Assembly: GCA_963822705.1 (NCBI GenBank)
Contig: CAWGIX010000012.1
Coordinates: forward strand, 62,001-126,000
Direction of reading: 5' to 3'
DNA from: CAVRQM01 sp963822705
GTDB lineage: Bacteria; Pseudomonadota; Alphaproteobacteria; Acetobacterales; Acetobacteraceae
DNA: 64,000 nucleotides
Of this stretch, positions 27,523 to 37,043 are shown one piece after another. A program made the translations under genes and the position numbers. The notes below the pieces were generated by a model, which searched no databases, had not been told where the DNA came from, and saw only the letters and a list, made by a program, of their open reading frames with translations. Each line of letters starts with the position of its first letter. Within the stretch, counting starts at the first letter, position 1.

Positions 27523-28396
27523 CTTGCTGCTCCTCGTACTGGATGGCGTAGCGTCCGGTCAGCATCGAGCGCAGATTGTTCCAAACTCCCGAGGCCAGAA
27601 CCATGACGATGTGGACCACGGTGAACGCCAGCAACAGGAACGCGGCGATGAAATGCACGCTGCGCGCGGACTGCCGGCCGCCGAACAGCTCGAGCAGCCA
27701 GGGAAAGCCGGCATCCAGGCGCGGCGACATGGTCAGTCCGGCCAATACGATGACGGGCAGGACGATGGCGACGATGATCAGGTAGCTGCCCTTTTGCAGC
27801 ACGTTGTAGTGGCGAGCCTCCTCGCCCTTCGGGAACCGCAGGCGCAGATGCTCCCAGGCGACGTGCCCGATCCGCCCAAGATCGCGCCGCGAGGGTACCA
27901 GGTCGCGCCACAGATGCCGGCCGAACAGGCCGTGTACCAAGTAGATCGCGCCATTGATCACAAACAGCCAGGCAAAAAAGAAGTGCCACAGCCGCCCGTC
28001 GGCCAAGGATTGCCATGAGGGAAGGGTCGCCCAGGCCGGGAACCCACGGGCCCAGAGCTGGCCTCCGCTGCGGGACACTCCGAGCACGCCGGTGGTATCG
28101 ATGCTGTGTCCATACAGCTGGGTGACGCCGCGCGCCTCTCCGCCGGGCTCCTGGCGCGTGGCGATGGAAAAAAACGGATGCGCGAAGTCGGATCGTTTTC
28201 CCCAGTACAGCGCCGGATGAGCGTTGAAAATTTGCAGGCCGCTCATCAGCAGGATGGTCAGGCATACGACGTTGATCCAGTGCGTGATCCGCACCACGCC
28301 GGAATGCCGATAGATGAACCGGCGGCGCGCCACCTGTTGGCCCAGGGGTCGTATCGCCTCGACCTCCCCGGTCTGGTCCAACATCAGATCCCCCAC
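27515..28396 (-). CDS. Cytochrome b561-type membrane subunit
   Basis: 293 residues with four to five transmembrane helices and conserved haem-ligand histidines: RHSGVVRITHWINVV in the first helix, LWHFFFAWLFVINGAIYLVHGLFG in the middle, SVHFIAAFLLLAFTVVHIVMV near the end. The pattern fits bacterial b561/formate-dehydrogenase gamma-like quinol oxidising subunits. It is cotranscribed with, and overlaps, the molybdoenzyme gene and would pass electrons between quinol and it. The GTG start has AAGGAG upstream; an in-frame ATG at 28384 is an alternative. Confidence 0.9.
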   Translation of the reverse strand: MGDLMLDQTGEVEAIRPLGQQVARRRFIYRHSGVVRITHWINVVCLTILLMSGLQIFNAHPALYWGKRSDFAHPFFSIATRQEPGGEARGVTQLYGHSIDTTGVLGVSRSGGQLWARGFPAWATLPSWQSLADGRLWHFFFAWLFVINGAIYLVHGLFGRHLWRDLVPSRRDLGRIGHVAWEHLRLRFPKGEEARHYNVLQKGSYLIIVAIVLPVIVLAGLTMSPRLDAGFPWLLELFGGRQSARSVHFIAAFLLLAFTVVHIVMVLASGVWNNLRSMLTGRYAIQYEEQQGD

Positions 28397-28539
28397 GCTT
28401 GCATCTCTCCTTCCTTCGTTGGACGGCCACTCCGGTTACATCCGGCCGCTACGGCGAGTACCCGGCACAGGGTCATTTAGGGTTTGAGGGTGATCCCCCG
28501 CGGGCCTCAATAGCCGCCGCCTGGCTCCCCGAGGTGCTG

Positions 28540-29184
28540 TCAGCTACTGAATGGCACTCCCATCGGCTGCGGCAGCATTGCCAGCAGCTCACGCCGCGTA
28601 TCCGGGTTGTCGCGGAACGCGCCCAGCATCTTGCTTGTAACCATCGACACGCCAGGCTTGTGCACGCCGCGCGTCGTCATGCATTGATGTCCGGCCTCGA
28701 TCACCACCGCCACGCCCGCCGGCTGCAGCACGTTGTCAATCGTTGCGGCGATTTGAGCGGTCAGCTTTTCCTGAATCTGCAGCCGCTTTGCATATGCATC
28801 AACGAGCCGGGCCAGCTTGCTGATGCCCACCACGCGGCGATACGGCAGATAGCCGACGTGGGCGCGTCCGATGATCGGGACCATGTGGTGCTCGCAGTAG
28901 CTTTCAACGCGGATGTCGCGCAGCAGGACGATCTCGTCGTAGCCCTCGACTTCCTCGAACGTGCGCTCCAGCAGCCCTACCGGATCGACCTCGTACCCGG
29001 CAAAGAAGTCTTCGTAGCTGCGCACAACCCGCGCCGGCGTGTCACGCAGGCCCTCGCGGGCTGGATCATCGCCGGCCCAGCGCAGCAGCGTGCGCACCGC
29101 CGCCTCGGCTTCCGCGCGCGTCGGGCGCAAGCCCGCATCGAGTCCGACGCGCGCGCCCACCTCGGTGCCGGTCGGACTGTCCAT
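28540..29184 (-). CDS. folE: GTP cyclohydrolase I
   Basis: Zinc enzyme that converts GTP to dihydroneopterin triphosphate, first step of folate synthesis. The signature ESYCEHHMVPIIGRAHVGYLP holds the zinc ligands Cys and His; TQIAATIDNVLQPAGVAVVIEAGHQCMTTRGV provides the third ligand. The ATG at 29184 is preferred to that at 29217 because GGAG lies 5 bases upstream; this gives 214 residues. Confidence 0.97.
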   Translation of the reverse strand: MDSPTGTEVGARVGLDAGLRPTRAEAEAAVRTLLRWAGDDPAREGLRDTPARVVRSYEDFFAGYEVDPVGLLERTFEEVEGYDEIVLLRDIRVESYCEHHMVPIIGRAHVGYLPYRRVVGISKLARLVDAYAKRLQIQEKLTAQIAATIDNVLQPAGVAVVIEAGHQCMTTRGVHKPGVSMVTSKMLGAFRDNPDTRRELLAMLPQPMGVPFSS

Positions 29185-29266
29185 GCCGCTCCCGTCCTCG
29201 CCCTGTTGCAGGATCATATGGGTCCAGCGCGCCCGCTCGCCAATCGGGGCAATCGACCGCCGATCG

Positions 29267-29671
29267 TTAATGCACCGCGCCCTGGTGGTGCGGGCTGTCC
29301 AGACTGAAGGCGGGGATCGCCACGTCGAACGCCTCGCCCGAGTCCCGCAGCACCATGTGGTAGGTGCCGACCATGAATCCCGAAGGCGTGTCCAGCGGCG
29401 TGCCGGACGTGTACTCGAACGTCTCGCCCGGATCGAGCATCGGCTGCTGTCCTACCACGCCCTCGCCATGCACCTGCTGCACGCGACCGCGCGCGTCGGT
29501 GATCGACCAGGTGCGGCGCAGCAACTGCACGGCCTCGCGACCCAGATTCTCGATGGCGATGTGATACGCCCAGATGTAGCGGCTCTCGTCGGGCCGGCTC
29601 TGGTCGGCGAGGTAGACCGCGCGCACGGTCACCCGCACGTCGTGCGTGGTGGCCGAGTAGCTCTCGACCAT
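29267..29671 (-). CDS. apaG: ApaG domain protein
   Basis: 134 residues with the single FN3-like ApaG fold. Motifs: IWAYHIAIENLGREAVQLLRRTWSITD near residue 35 and LDPGETFEYTSGTPLDTPSGFMVGTYHMV. The ATG at 29671 follows GGAGGGGAAC and is preferred over the upstream ATG at 29710. Family role is uncertain (linked to CorA and ApaH in enteric bacteria). Lies directly after metZ. Confidence 0.95.
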   Translation of the reverse strand: MVESYSATTHDVRVTVRAVYLADQSRPDESRYIWAYHIAIENLGREAVQLLRRTWSITDARGRVQQVHGEGVVGQQPMLDPGETFEYTSGTPLDTPSGFMVGTYHMVLRDSGEAFDVAIPAFSLDSPHHQGAVH

Positions 29672-29706
29672 GATGTTCCCCTCCGCGGCGTCCGCGACTG
29701 CGCGGA

Positions 29707-30909
29707 TCACAGCGCTGCCGCGCGCACCTTGTCCAGGGCCTGGTGCAGGTCCGCGATCAGGTCGGCCGGGCTCTCCAATCCGACCGAAAGGCGCACCACA
29801 CCGTCGGTGATGCCCAGCCTGCCGCGTTCCTCCGGCCCGATCCGCATATGCGTGGTGGTAGCCGGATGCGTGACCAGTGATTTGGTGTCACCCAAATTGT
29901 TGGAGACTGCGATCAGCCGGAGCGCGTTCAGCATCCGGAACGCCCCCGGCTTGCCGCCGTGCACCTCGAACGTGACCAGCGAGCCGCCCTGCGTCATCTG
30001 CGCCATAGCCAACTCGTGGCGGGGATGATCCGGCCGCCCCGGATACCACACCCGAGAAACCTCGGGCCGCGCCGCCAGCGCATCAGCGACCGCCGCCGCC
30101 GCGCGGCAGCCCGCATCGATCCGCAGGGGCAGCGTCTCCAAGCCTTTGAGCAGCACCCAGGCGTTGAACGGCGACAGCGCCGGGCCGGTGTTGCGGATGA
30201 ACGGCTGCAGGGTGTTGTCCACCCAGTCCCGCCGCCCCAGCACCGCGCCCCCCATCACCCGGCCCTGGCCGTCCATGTGTTTTGTCGCCGAATAGACGAC
30301 GATATCGGCGCCGAACTCGATCGGCCGCTGCAGCAGCGGCGTCGCGAAAACGTTGTCCACCACCACCAGCGCGCCGGCCTCGTGCGCCAGGTCGCACACC
30401 GCGCGCAGGTCGATCACGTCCAGCATCGGGTTGGACGGAGTTTCCAGCAGGACCATGGTGGTCGCCCGGCCGAGCACCGCCCGCCAAGCGCCCAGATCGC
30501 CGCCGTCCACGAACTCGGTCACGATGCCGTAGCGCGGCAGCAAGGTCGAGACGATCCAATGACAGGACCCGAACAGCGCACGGGAGGCCACCAGCCGGTC
30601 GCCGGTTTTCAGGTGGCACAGCATCGAGGCAGTTACCGCGGCCATGCCGGTGGCCGTCACCCGGCACGCCTCGGCTCCCTCCATCGCCGCCAGCCGCGCC
30701 TCCAGCATGGCGACCGTCGGGTTGCCGAAGCGGGAATACTGGTAATGCTGGACGGTGCCGGTAAACGTGGCCTCGGCCTGCTCGGCGCTGTCGTAGACGA
30801 AGCCCGAGGTGAGGAACAACGCCTCGGCGGTCTCGCCCCAGTGCGAGCGTTCCGTCCCCGCGTGCACGGCGATCGTGGCGGGGTCTTGTCTGGTGTCGGT
30901 ACGGGACAT
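29707..30909 (-). CDS. metZ: O-succinylhomoserine sulfhydrylase
   Basis: PLP-dependent Cys/Met metabolism enzyme that makes homocysteine directly with sulfide. The PLP lysine lies in VVYSATKHMDGQGRVMGG near residue 207; YSRFGNPTVAMLE near residue 55 and TQGGSLVTFEV support the family. The ATG at 30909 is chosen because GGAG is 6 bases upstream; another ATG at 30915 abuts the GGAG and would add two residues. A SAM-II riboswitch and a hairpin over the ribosome-binding site precede it, so it is very likely repressed when SAM is plentiful. Confidence 0.95.
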   Translation of the reverse strand: MSRTDTRQDPATIAVHAGTERSHWGETAEALFLTSGFVYDSAEQAEATFTGTVQHYQYSRFGNPTVAMLEARLAAMEGAEACRVTATGMAAVTASMLCHLKTGDRLVASRALFGSCHWIVSTLLPRYGIVTEFVDGGDLGAWRAVLGRATTMVLLETPSNPMLDVIDLRAVCDLAHEAGALVVVDNVFATPLLQRPIEFGADIVVYSATKHMDGQGRVMGGAVLGRRDWVDNTLQPFIRNTGPALSPFNAWVLLKGLETLPLRIDAGCRAAAAVADALAARPEVSRVWYPGRPDHPRHELAMAQMTQGGSLVTFEVHGGKPGAFRMLNALRLIAVSNNLGDTKSLVTHPATTTHMRIGPEERGRLGITDGVVRLSVGLESPADLIADLHQALDKVRAAAL

Positions 30910-30915
30910 ACGCAT

Positions 30916-30933
30916 CTCCGGTCGGGTGACCGG
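30916..30933 (-). promoter_or_regulatory. Hairpin abutting the metZ ribosome-binding site
   Basis: On the minus strand CCGGTC-ACCC-GACCGG folds as a six-pair stem whose 3' side runs straight into AG, completing the GGAG ribosome-binding site of metZ. Two bases of the Shine-Dalgarno are paired in the stem. It sits about 48 bases downstream of the SAM-II aptamer and could be part of its expression platform. Confidence 0.5.
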
Positions 30934-30980
30934 CCGTATGAGGAACGTCCATACCGATCGGGACGATCGGCGGGGCGAGG

Positions 30981-31036
30981 CCTCTTTAGCGCGCTTGTTT
31001 CACCTCGCCGCAATCCGGCCGGACAAATCACGAGGT
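30981..31036 (-). promoter_or_regulatory. SAM-II riboswitch upstream of metZ
   Basis: The minus-strand sequence ACCTCGTGATTTGTCC, then TTGCGGCGAGGTGAAAC, ending GCGCTAAAGAGG, matches the SAM-II (metA motif) consensus: P1 is formed by ACCTCG and CGAGGT, the loop carries GTGATTTG, and the 3' pseudoknot strand is GCTAAAGAGG. SAM-II aptamers are known almost only from alphaproteobacteria and related groups, usually before metA, metX or metZ. Position, strand and spacing (72 bases to the metZ start) all fit. Confidence 0.9.
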
Positions 31037-31172
31037 CCGGCACCTGCCGGAAGCGCAGCGACGCTAGGGGTCGGCGATTGCGCCGTCAATGCCGCCTGCT
31101 ATAGTCCGCTCGCCTCGGAACGGCGCCCTCGGCCGGGAGTGCTAAGCCGGGGTTCCGGGACCGGAGTTCTGG

Positions 31173-31243
31173 GCGGGTGTAGTTCAATGGTAGAACGGCA
31201 GCTTCCCAAGCTGCATACGAGGGTTCGATTCCCTTCACCCGCT
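31173..31243 (+). tRNA. tRNA-Gly (anticodon CCC)
   Basis: 71-base cloverleaf: acceptor stem GCGGGTG/CACCCGC, D arm GTTCAATGGTAGAAC, anticodon loop TTCCCAA (CCC) in a GCAGC/GCTGC stem, T arm GAGGGTTCGATTCCCTT. CCA is not encoded. It stands between the divergent metZ leader and the cellulose genes. Confidence 0.95.
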
Positions 31244-31330
31244 CCGCTAGTTTCCTCTGACGGCAGCGCGGCAATTTCGCGGGTACTCACCGCTCACCAT
31301 CACACCTGTGGATGTCACCAGGAGGGCTGC

Positions 31331-32179
31331 GTGAACGACAGAAGCCAGGCCGACGTCGATCGGGCGCTGGCATCGCTCGGGGGCGAGCCCTTCCGTTACG
31401 TCTCGTTCGGCATTGGCCAACTCCGCTGGCCCGACAGGAAACGCAATGTCTCCGCGCCGCCACCACAACCACAACCGCGGCCTGAGCCGGTGGCCGAGCC
31501 GGAGCCGGACTACGAGCCGCCGGCAGCACTTTCGGATCGAACAACACCAGCCCAGTTCGACACGGACGAGCCGGACCCAATGACCTTCGAGGCCGGAGCG
31601 GATCTGGCAGACTATGAACCGGCCCCCGTCGTCGCCGAGCCGCCGCTGCCCGTGCCAGGCGCCCTGGCGACTGCCGAAGTATCCCTAGCCGATCATGCAG
31701 AACCGTTCGCCGCGCCGGAGCGATTGCCGCCGGCGTTTGCTGCGCACCCTCTGGTCGCACCGTCCGCGCAGCCCGTCGCGCAACCCGAACCGGAACCGGA
31801 GCCTGAAGCTGAACCGGAGGCTGAAGCCGGGTCGGAACCAGCCTACGCGGCGCCCAAGCCGCCGCGGATGATGGGGGCCTGGACCCGGTCCGCGCTGGGA
31901 GCCGATCGCCCGACGGTAGCGGACATGTTCCGCCGCCTGTCCAACGACACCGGCACCGTGGCCCCGCCCTCCCGCAAGGCCCCTCCGTCGCCGACCCCGG
32001 ACTTCACAGGGGGAGAAAATCGGATCCAGGAGCCCGAGCCCCGAGAACGGCCCATGCCGCGCCCCGGCGCCTCCCGACGCGGCCAAGAACCGGAACCGCC
32101 GACCAGACAGGAACCGCGGAGCGACATCGCACTGAGCGGAGCTTTGCCCGCACTGAACGAGCTGTTCCGGCGGCGGTGA
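31331..32179 (+). CDS. Proline/glutamate-rich cellulose accessory protein (CcpA/BcsP-like)
   Basis: 282 residues from a GTG start with an AGGAGG site 7 bases upstream. A short N-terminal domain, RSQADVDRALASLGGEPFRYVSFG, is followed by about 230 residues of low complexity rich in Pro, Glu and Ala (including repeated PEPEPE and AEPEAE). A second conserved-looking patch, RPTVADMFRRLSND, and a C-terminal helix SGALPALNELFRRR end the protein. The layout (short folded start, disordered middle, upstream of bcsA) resembles the cellulose complementing protein CcpAx of Komagataeibacter, and its MAEVF-like patch; the match is by eye. It probably acts as a scaffold for the synthase in the cytoplasm. Confidence 0.65.
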   Translation: MNDRSQADVDRALASLGGEPFRYVSFGIGQLRWPDRKRNVSAPPPQPQPRPEPVAEPEPDYEPPAALSDRTTPAQFDTDEPDPMTFEAGADLADYEPAPVVAEPPLPVPGALATAEVSLADHAEPFAAPERLPPAFAAHPLVAPSAQPVAQPEPEPEPEAEPEAEAGSEPAYAAPKPPRMMGAWTRSALGADRPTVADMFRRLSNDTGTVAPPSRKAPPSPTPDFTGGENRIQEPEPRERPMPRPGASRRGQEPEPPTRQEPRSDIALSGALPALNELFRRR

Positions 32180-32207
32180 TCGCGCCGCGCGCCGGCGCAA
32201 ACTGCGC

Positions 32208-35200
32208 ATGAGCTGGGCGGTGTGGGCCGGCCGTCGCCTGCTGTCGTTGGGTGCCGGCGTGCTGGGACTCCTGGCGTTCTGGGCGGTCGCGACGGTGCCG
32301 CTCGGCGCCCGTGACCAGGCGATCCTCGCGGTCGGGGCCGGCCTCGTGTTCCTGGCGGTGGACCGCTTGCCGGGCCGGTTCGCCTCGCTGGCACTGGTCG
32401 CGCTGTCGGTGGCGATGTCGCTGCGCTACATTTTCTGGCGCTACGCGGACACGCTGGACCTGCCCTCGACCCCGGAGCTGGTGCTGGGCACCGCCCTCGT
32501 ATTGGCGGAAACCTATGCGGTCGCCGTGCTGGTGCTGGGCTACCTGCAGACCGCCTGGCCGCTCGGTCGCACGCCGCTGCCGCTGCCGCCCGACCCGGCC
32601 GACTGGCCTACCGTGGATGTGCTGATCCCGACCTATAACGAGGACCTGGCATTGGTCAGGGCCACCGTGCTGGCGGCCCGGTCCATGGACTGGCCGCCGC
32701 GAGAAACTGCGGGTCTGGCTGCTCGACGACGGGGCCCGCGACGCGTTTCGCGCCTTCGCGGCCGAGGCCGGCTGCGACTATCTCGCGCGGGACGGCAATG
32801 CCCACGCCAAGGCTGGCAACCTCAATCACGCGCTGGCGCACTGCGCGGGAACATTCGTCTGCGTGTTCGACTGCGACCACGTGCCGACCCGGGCCTTTTT
32901 GCAGCTGACCATGGGCTGGCTGCTCGCCGAGCCCGACCTGGCGCTGGTGCAGACGCCGCAGCACGCCTATTCGCCCGATCCGTTCCAGCGCAACCTGGCC
33001 GCCGGCCGAGGCGTGCCGCCGGAAGGCAACCTGTTCCACGGCCTGGTTCAGGACGGCAACGACACGTTCGGCGCCGCTTGCTTCACCGGCACCGGCGCCG
33101 TGCTGCGGCGCGCGGCGCTGGACGAGGTGGGCGGGTTCGCCATCGAGACCGTGACCGAGGACGCCCATACCGCGCTGCGCCTGCACCGGCGGGGCTGGGG
33201 CAGCGCCTACCTTCGGCTGCCGCTCGCCGCCGGGCTCGCTCCGGAACGCCTGTCGCGGCACATCGCTCAGCGGCAGCGCTGGGCGCGCGGGATGCTGCAA
33301 ATCCTGCGCCTGGACAACCCGCTGACCGGCCCCGGCCTCAGTTTCGGCCAGCGTCTGTGCTACCTGCACGCCACGGCGCATTTTTTGTTCGCCTTGCCGC
33401 GCCTGGCATTCCTCACCGGCCCGCTCGCGTTCCTGCTGTTCGGGCAACACATCATCGCCGCGTCGCCGCTGGCCATCACCGCCTATGCCCTGCCGCATCT
33501 TGGCCACGCCATCGCCACCAATGCGCGCCTGCACGGCCGTTGGCGGCACTCTTTCTGGAGCGAAGTTTACGAGACGGTGCTAGCGCTCTGGCTCGTGCGG
33601 GTCACGGTTTCGGCCCTGCTGCGACCGCAGCCGCGGGAGGTTCAACGTAACCCTGAAAGGTGGATCGATCCCGCACGGCGTGTTCGACCTGCGGGCGATC
33701 TATCCCAATCTGATTCTGGGCCTTCTGCTGGCGGCGGGCGTGGTCCGGGGGGTTTTTGACCTTTCCCTGTCCCACCCCGGCAAACTGGCCGGACAGGCCC
33801 TGCTGTTCAACACGATCTGGGCGGGGCTTGCCCTGCTGATCGTGCTGGCCGCCTTGGCGGTCGGTCGCGAGAGCCGCCAGACGCAAACCCGGCCGGCCGT
33901 CGCGGCCGAGCTGCCGGTCTCCGTCGTGCTGCCGGGCGGCCATCGGCTCGCCGGCTCGACCACCGCGCTGAGCCAGGAGGGCGGAGACCTGGCCGTGGAA
34001 TGCCCGCCGGACGACGTGGCCGAGCAGCCGGTCACGGTGGAGTTCACGCTGGCTGAGGAGCGCGTCGCCATTCCGGCCCGGGCGCTGCAATGGGCGGACG
34101 GATCGCTAAGGGTGCGGTGGGAGCCGGCCGACCCGAAGCAGGAGAGCCGGATTATCAAAGTCGTGTTCGGCCGCGCCGATGCCTGGCTGGACTGGGACGA
34201 TTTCGGCCGCGATCGGCCGCTGGTCAGTCTTTGGCGCGTGCTGGAGTCCATCGCCGGGCTTTTGCGGCGGCGCGGAACCGGTGCCGCTGCGGCGATGCTG
34301 CTGCTGGTCGCCGCCGCTCCCCCGGTCTTCGCAGACCCACGAACGGACCGTTTCGGCGACACCACTGTGCGGCCCCTTCCGGGCATCGCGGCTCCCGACC
34401 TGGAACCCGCCCCGGCTCCGCCCGCGCCGCCACCCGAGGCCGGGCCGACAGTGACGCCGGAATCGGCGGCCCCGGAGCCCGCTTCGCCTCCGCCGCCCGC
34501 TCCGGAGTCAACGCCCAGCGCTGCATCGCCAACTGCACCCACAACCCTGCCGGGCGTGCGGACAGCCGAGTACAGTCTTGCGCAGCTCGGGGCTCACCGC
34601 CCGCTGGCACTGCGGGCAGGCAGCGAGCAGGAGGGGGTGCAGTTCGGCATTCGCGGCGACGACTTGGTGGTCGCCGCGAAACTGCATCTGACGGGTGCGA
34701 TGTCCCCGTCGCTGCTGGTGGATTCGAGCAACATCATCGTCACCCTCAACGGCGAGTTCGTGGGCACCGTGCCCGTCAACCGCGAGCAGCCGGAGTTTTC
34801 CCTCGACCTGCCCGTAAGCCCGGCGCTGTTCCGCGGCAGCAACCGGCTGGATTTTCGCCTGCTCGGCCGCACCATGCCCGACTGCACCGAGCCTGAACTC
34901 GGGCCTGCTCTGGGCCACTGTCTCCGACGCCTCGACCCTGGCGCTGACCCTGCAGCGCCTGCCGCCGGAGCGCGACCTTGCCCGCCTGCCGCTGCCGTTT
35001 GCCGACCGTCACGACATCAACGCGCCGGCGCTGCCGTTCGTGCTCGCGGACAATCCGGACGACGACACCTTGGAGGCGGCGGGGATCGTCGCTTCCTGGC
35101 TGGGGGGCCAAGGCGCTCGCGGCACCGGTTTCACCGCCGCCACCGAATTGCCCGCGCAGGGCAATGCCGTGGTCGTGGCGACCGGCAAGCCGGCCTCCGA

Positions 35201-36676
35201 CCTCCTGGCCCCGGCCTCGGCGCTCGAAGGCCCCACCCTCGCCGTGCTACCGAACCCCAACGACCAGCTGGCCTCGATCCTCGTGGTCGCCGGCCGCGAT
35301 TCGGACGAGGCCGTGACGGCCGCCCTGGCCCTAACCGCGGGCAGCCGCGTCACGAGCGGCAGCGTCGCCTACGTACGCGCCCCCGAACTGCCACCGCGGC
35401 GTCCGTACGACGCGCCGGCGTGGATACCGACGGATCGGCCCGTGCAACTGGGCGAGCTGGTCGATGCCGCTGCCCTGCAAATCCACTCGTATCGCGGCCT
35501 GCTGGAGGTCCCGTTCCGCACCGCGCCCGATTTCTACACCTGGCGCGACCGGCCGTTCCGGCTGGACGTGCAGTACCGCGCCCCCCGGCGTCGATGATGG
35601 ACCCGGCGCAGTCCCGCCTCGACGTGGGTATCGACGATCTGTACCTGGACAGCCTGAAACTGGCGGCCTCCCGGCAAACCTCCTGGCTTGGGCGCGTGCT
35701 GGGCACGGGCCTTGGCGCCAACCATGCGCGGGTGGATGTGCCGGCCTACGATTTGTTCGGGTCCGACGACCTGCAATTCTATTTCGACACGCGCCCACCC
35801 GCAGGGACCGATTGCACCGCACAGCCGGGCGACCTGCGCATGGCCATCGACCCGGCCAGCACATTGGACCTCAGCCGCGGCTATCGGTTCGCGCAGCTGC
35901 CGAACCTGGCCTGGTTCGTCAGCTCCGGTTTTCCGTTCAGCCGGCTGGCCGACCTGTCGCAGACGGCGGTCGTCGTGCCGGACCATCCCTCGGCCGAGGA
36001 AATCGGCGCGTTTCTCAGCGTTTTGGGGCGGATCGGCGCCCAGACCGGAATTGCGGCGACGCGCCTTGAGGTGGTGCGGCCGGGCGAGGTGGACACGGTC
36101 GCGGATCGCGACCTGCTGGTGATCGGCACCGTGCAGGGATTGCAGCAGGCGGACGCGCTGCTGTCGGAGGCGCCGGTCAGGCTGGCGGGGGACCGGGTGC
36201 AGATGGTGCTGGGCGAGCCGCTCGACCCGCTGCGTGGCAATTTCGGAGACACGCATTACGGCGACCGCACGCGGGCCAACACTGATTTGTCCGCCGCAGT
36301 CGGGCCGGACACGGCCGTTCTGGTGGGGGCAGAAAGTCCGCTGCACGCCGGGCGCTCCGTCGTGGCGCTGCTGGCCGGAGCGCCGCGAACCCTGGCCCGG
36401 ATCGCCGACACGTTGGACGACAGCGAGCAGGCGGCGCTGGTGCAGGGCGATCTGTCCGTGCTCTCTGGGGGCAAGATCACGTCGTATCGGGTCGGCCCCC
36501 TCTACACCGTGGGGACCCTGCCGCCCTGGATATGGCCGAGCTGGGCGTTGCGCGACCAACCGCTTGGCTTGCTGGCACTGGCCGCCGCCGGCTCGGCCCT
36601 GCTGGGCTGGGTGCTGTTTCAGGCGTTACGCAGCCGGGCGCGGTCGCGCCGGGCGCCGCGCGTGCGGCGCTCCTGA
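32208..36676 (+). CDS. bcsAB: Fused cellulose synthase catalytic and periplasmic subunits BcsA-BcsB (four frameshifts)
   Basis: Polymerises UDP-glucose into cellulose and exports it. The BcsA part has N-terminal helices, the GT2 domain with VLIPTYNED, LLDDGARD, FDCDHVP, VTEDAHTALRL and QRQRWARG, then a PilZ domain after FNVTLKGGSIPHG. Without any stop, the frame passes through a hydrophobic segment AAAAMLLLVAAAPPVFADP into BcsB (two carbohydrate-binding/flavodoxin-like repeats) and ends with a membrane anchor LLALAAAGSALLGWVLFQAL. Reading requires four single-base corrections near 32697, 33639, 34897-34900 and 35580-35586, the last in a C run. Corrected length is about 1488 residues, close to AcsAB of Komagataeibacter. 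bcsC, bcsD and bcsZ are not found in the window. Confidence 0.9.
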
Positions 36677-36747
36677 TAGGAGCCGCCAGCGGGTCTAAGC
36701 CACATCTACTTTCGCCGGTTCGTGAACGGGTGTCGCCAAGGCGCGGC

Positions 36748-36882
36748 CTACCCCAGAGAGGTAATCGAGCCGTTGATCTGCTGCGGCGGCAGAGTGTAGC
36801 CGCCCCCCAAAAGGTTGCCCGCTATATACACGGCCCCGATCAGAAGGATGAACCCGTAGAGGATCAGCAGCAGGCGACGCAT
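36748..36882 (-). CDS. 44-residue single-helix membrane protein
   Basis: A short gene: ATG at 36882 with AAGGAG 7 bases upstream, stop at 36748. The product starts MRRLLLILYGFILLIGAVYIAG, a positively charged start and one transmembrane helix, and ends with a Gly/Pro-rich tail LPPQQINGSITSLG. Function unknown. It lies between bcsAB and the MFS gene on the opposite strand to bcsAB and has good codon use for its length. Confidence 0.6.
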   Translation of the reverse strand: MRRLLLILYGFILLIGAVYIAGNLLGGGYTLPPQQINGSITSLG

Positions 36883-37043
36883 GGACGGCTCCTTCGAGGG
36901 CGTAGGCTGGAAGCCCCTAGGTTAGAGCGGTTTCGAGTTGACTGGAAACGTCGCAATTAGCGAGCAGCCCTTGCGACGGAGCATCAGCGCCGCCGGCACG
37001 GTGCGGTCGACCGCCCTAGGCCGGCTGCTCCTTGGCGGCCGCG

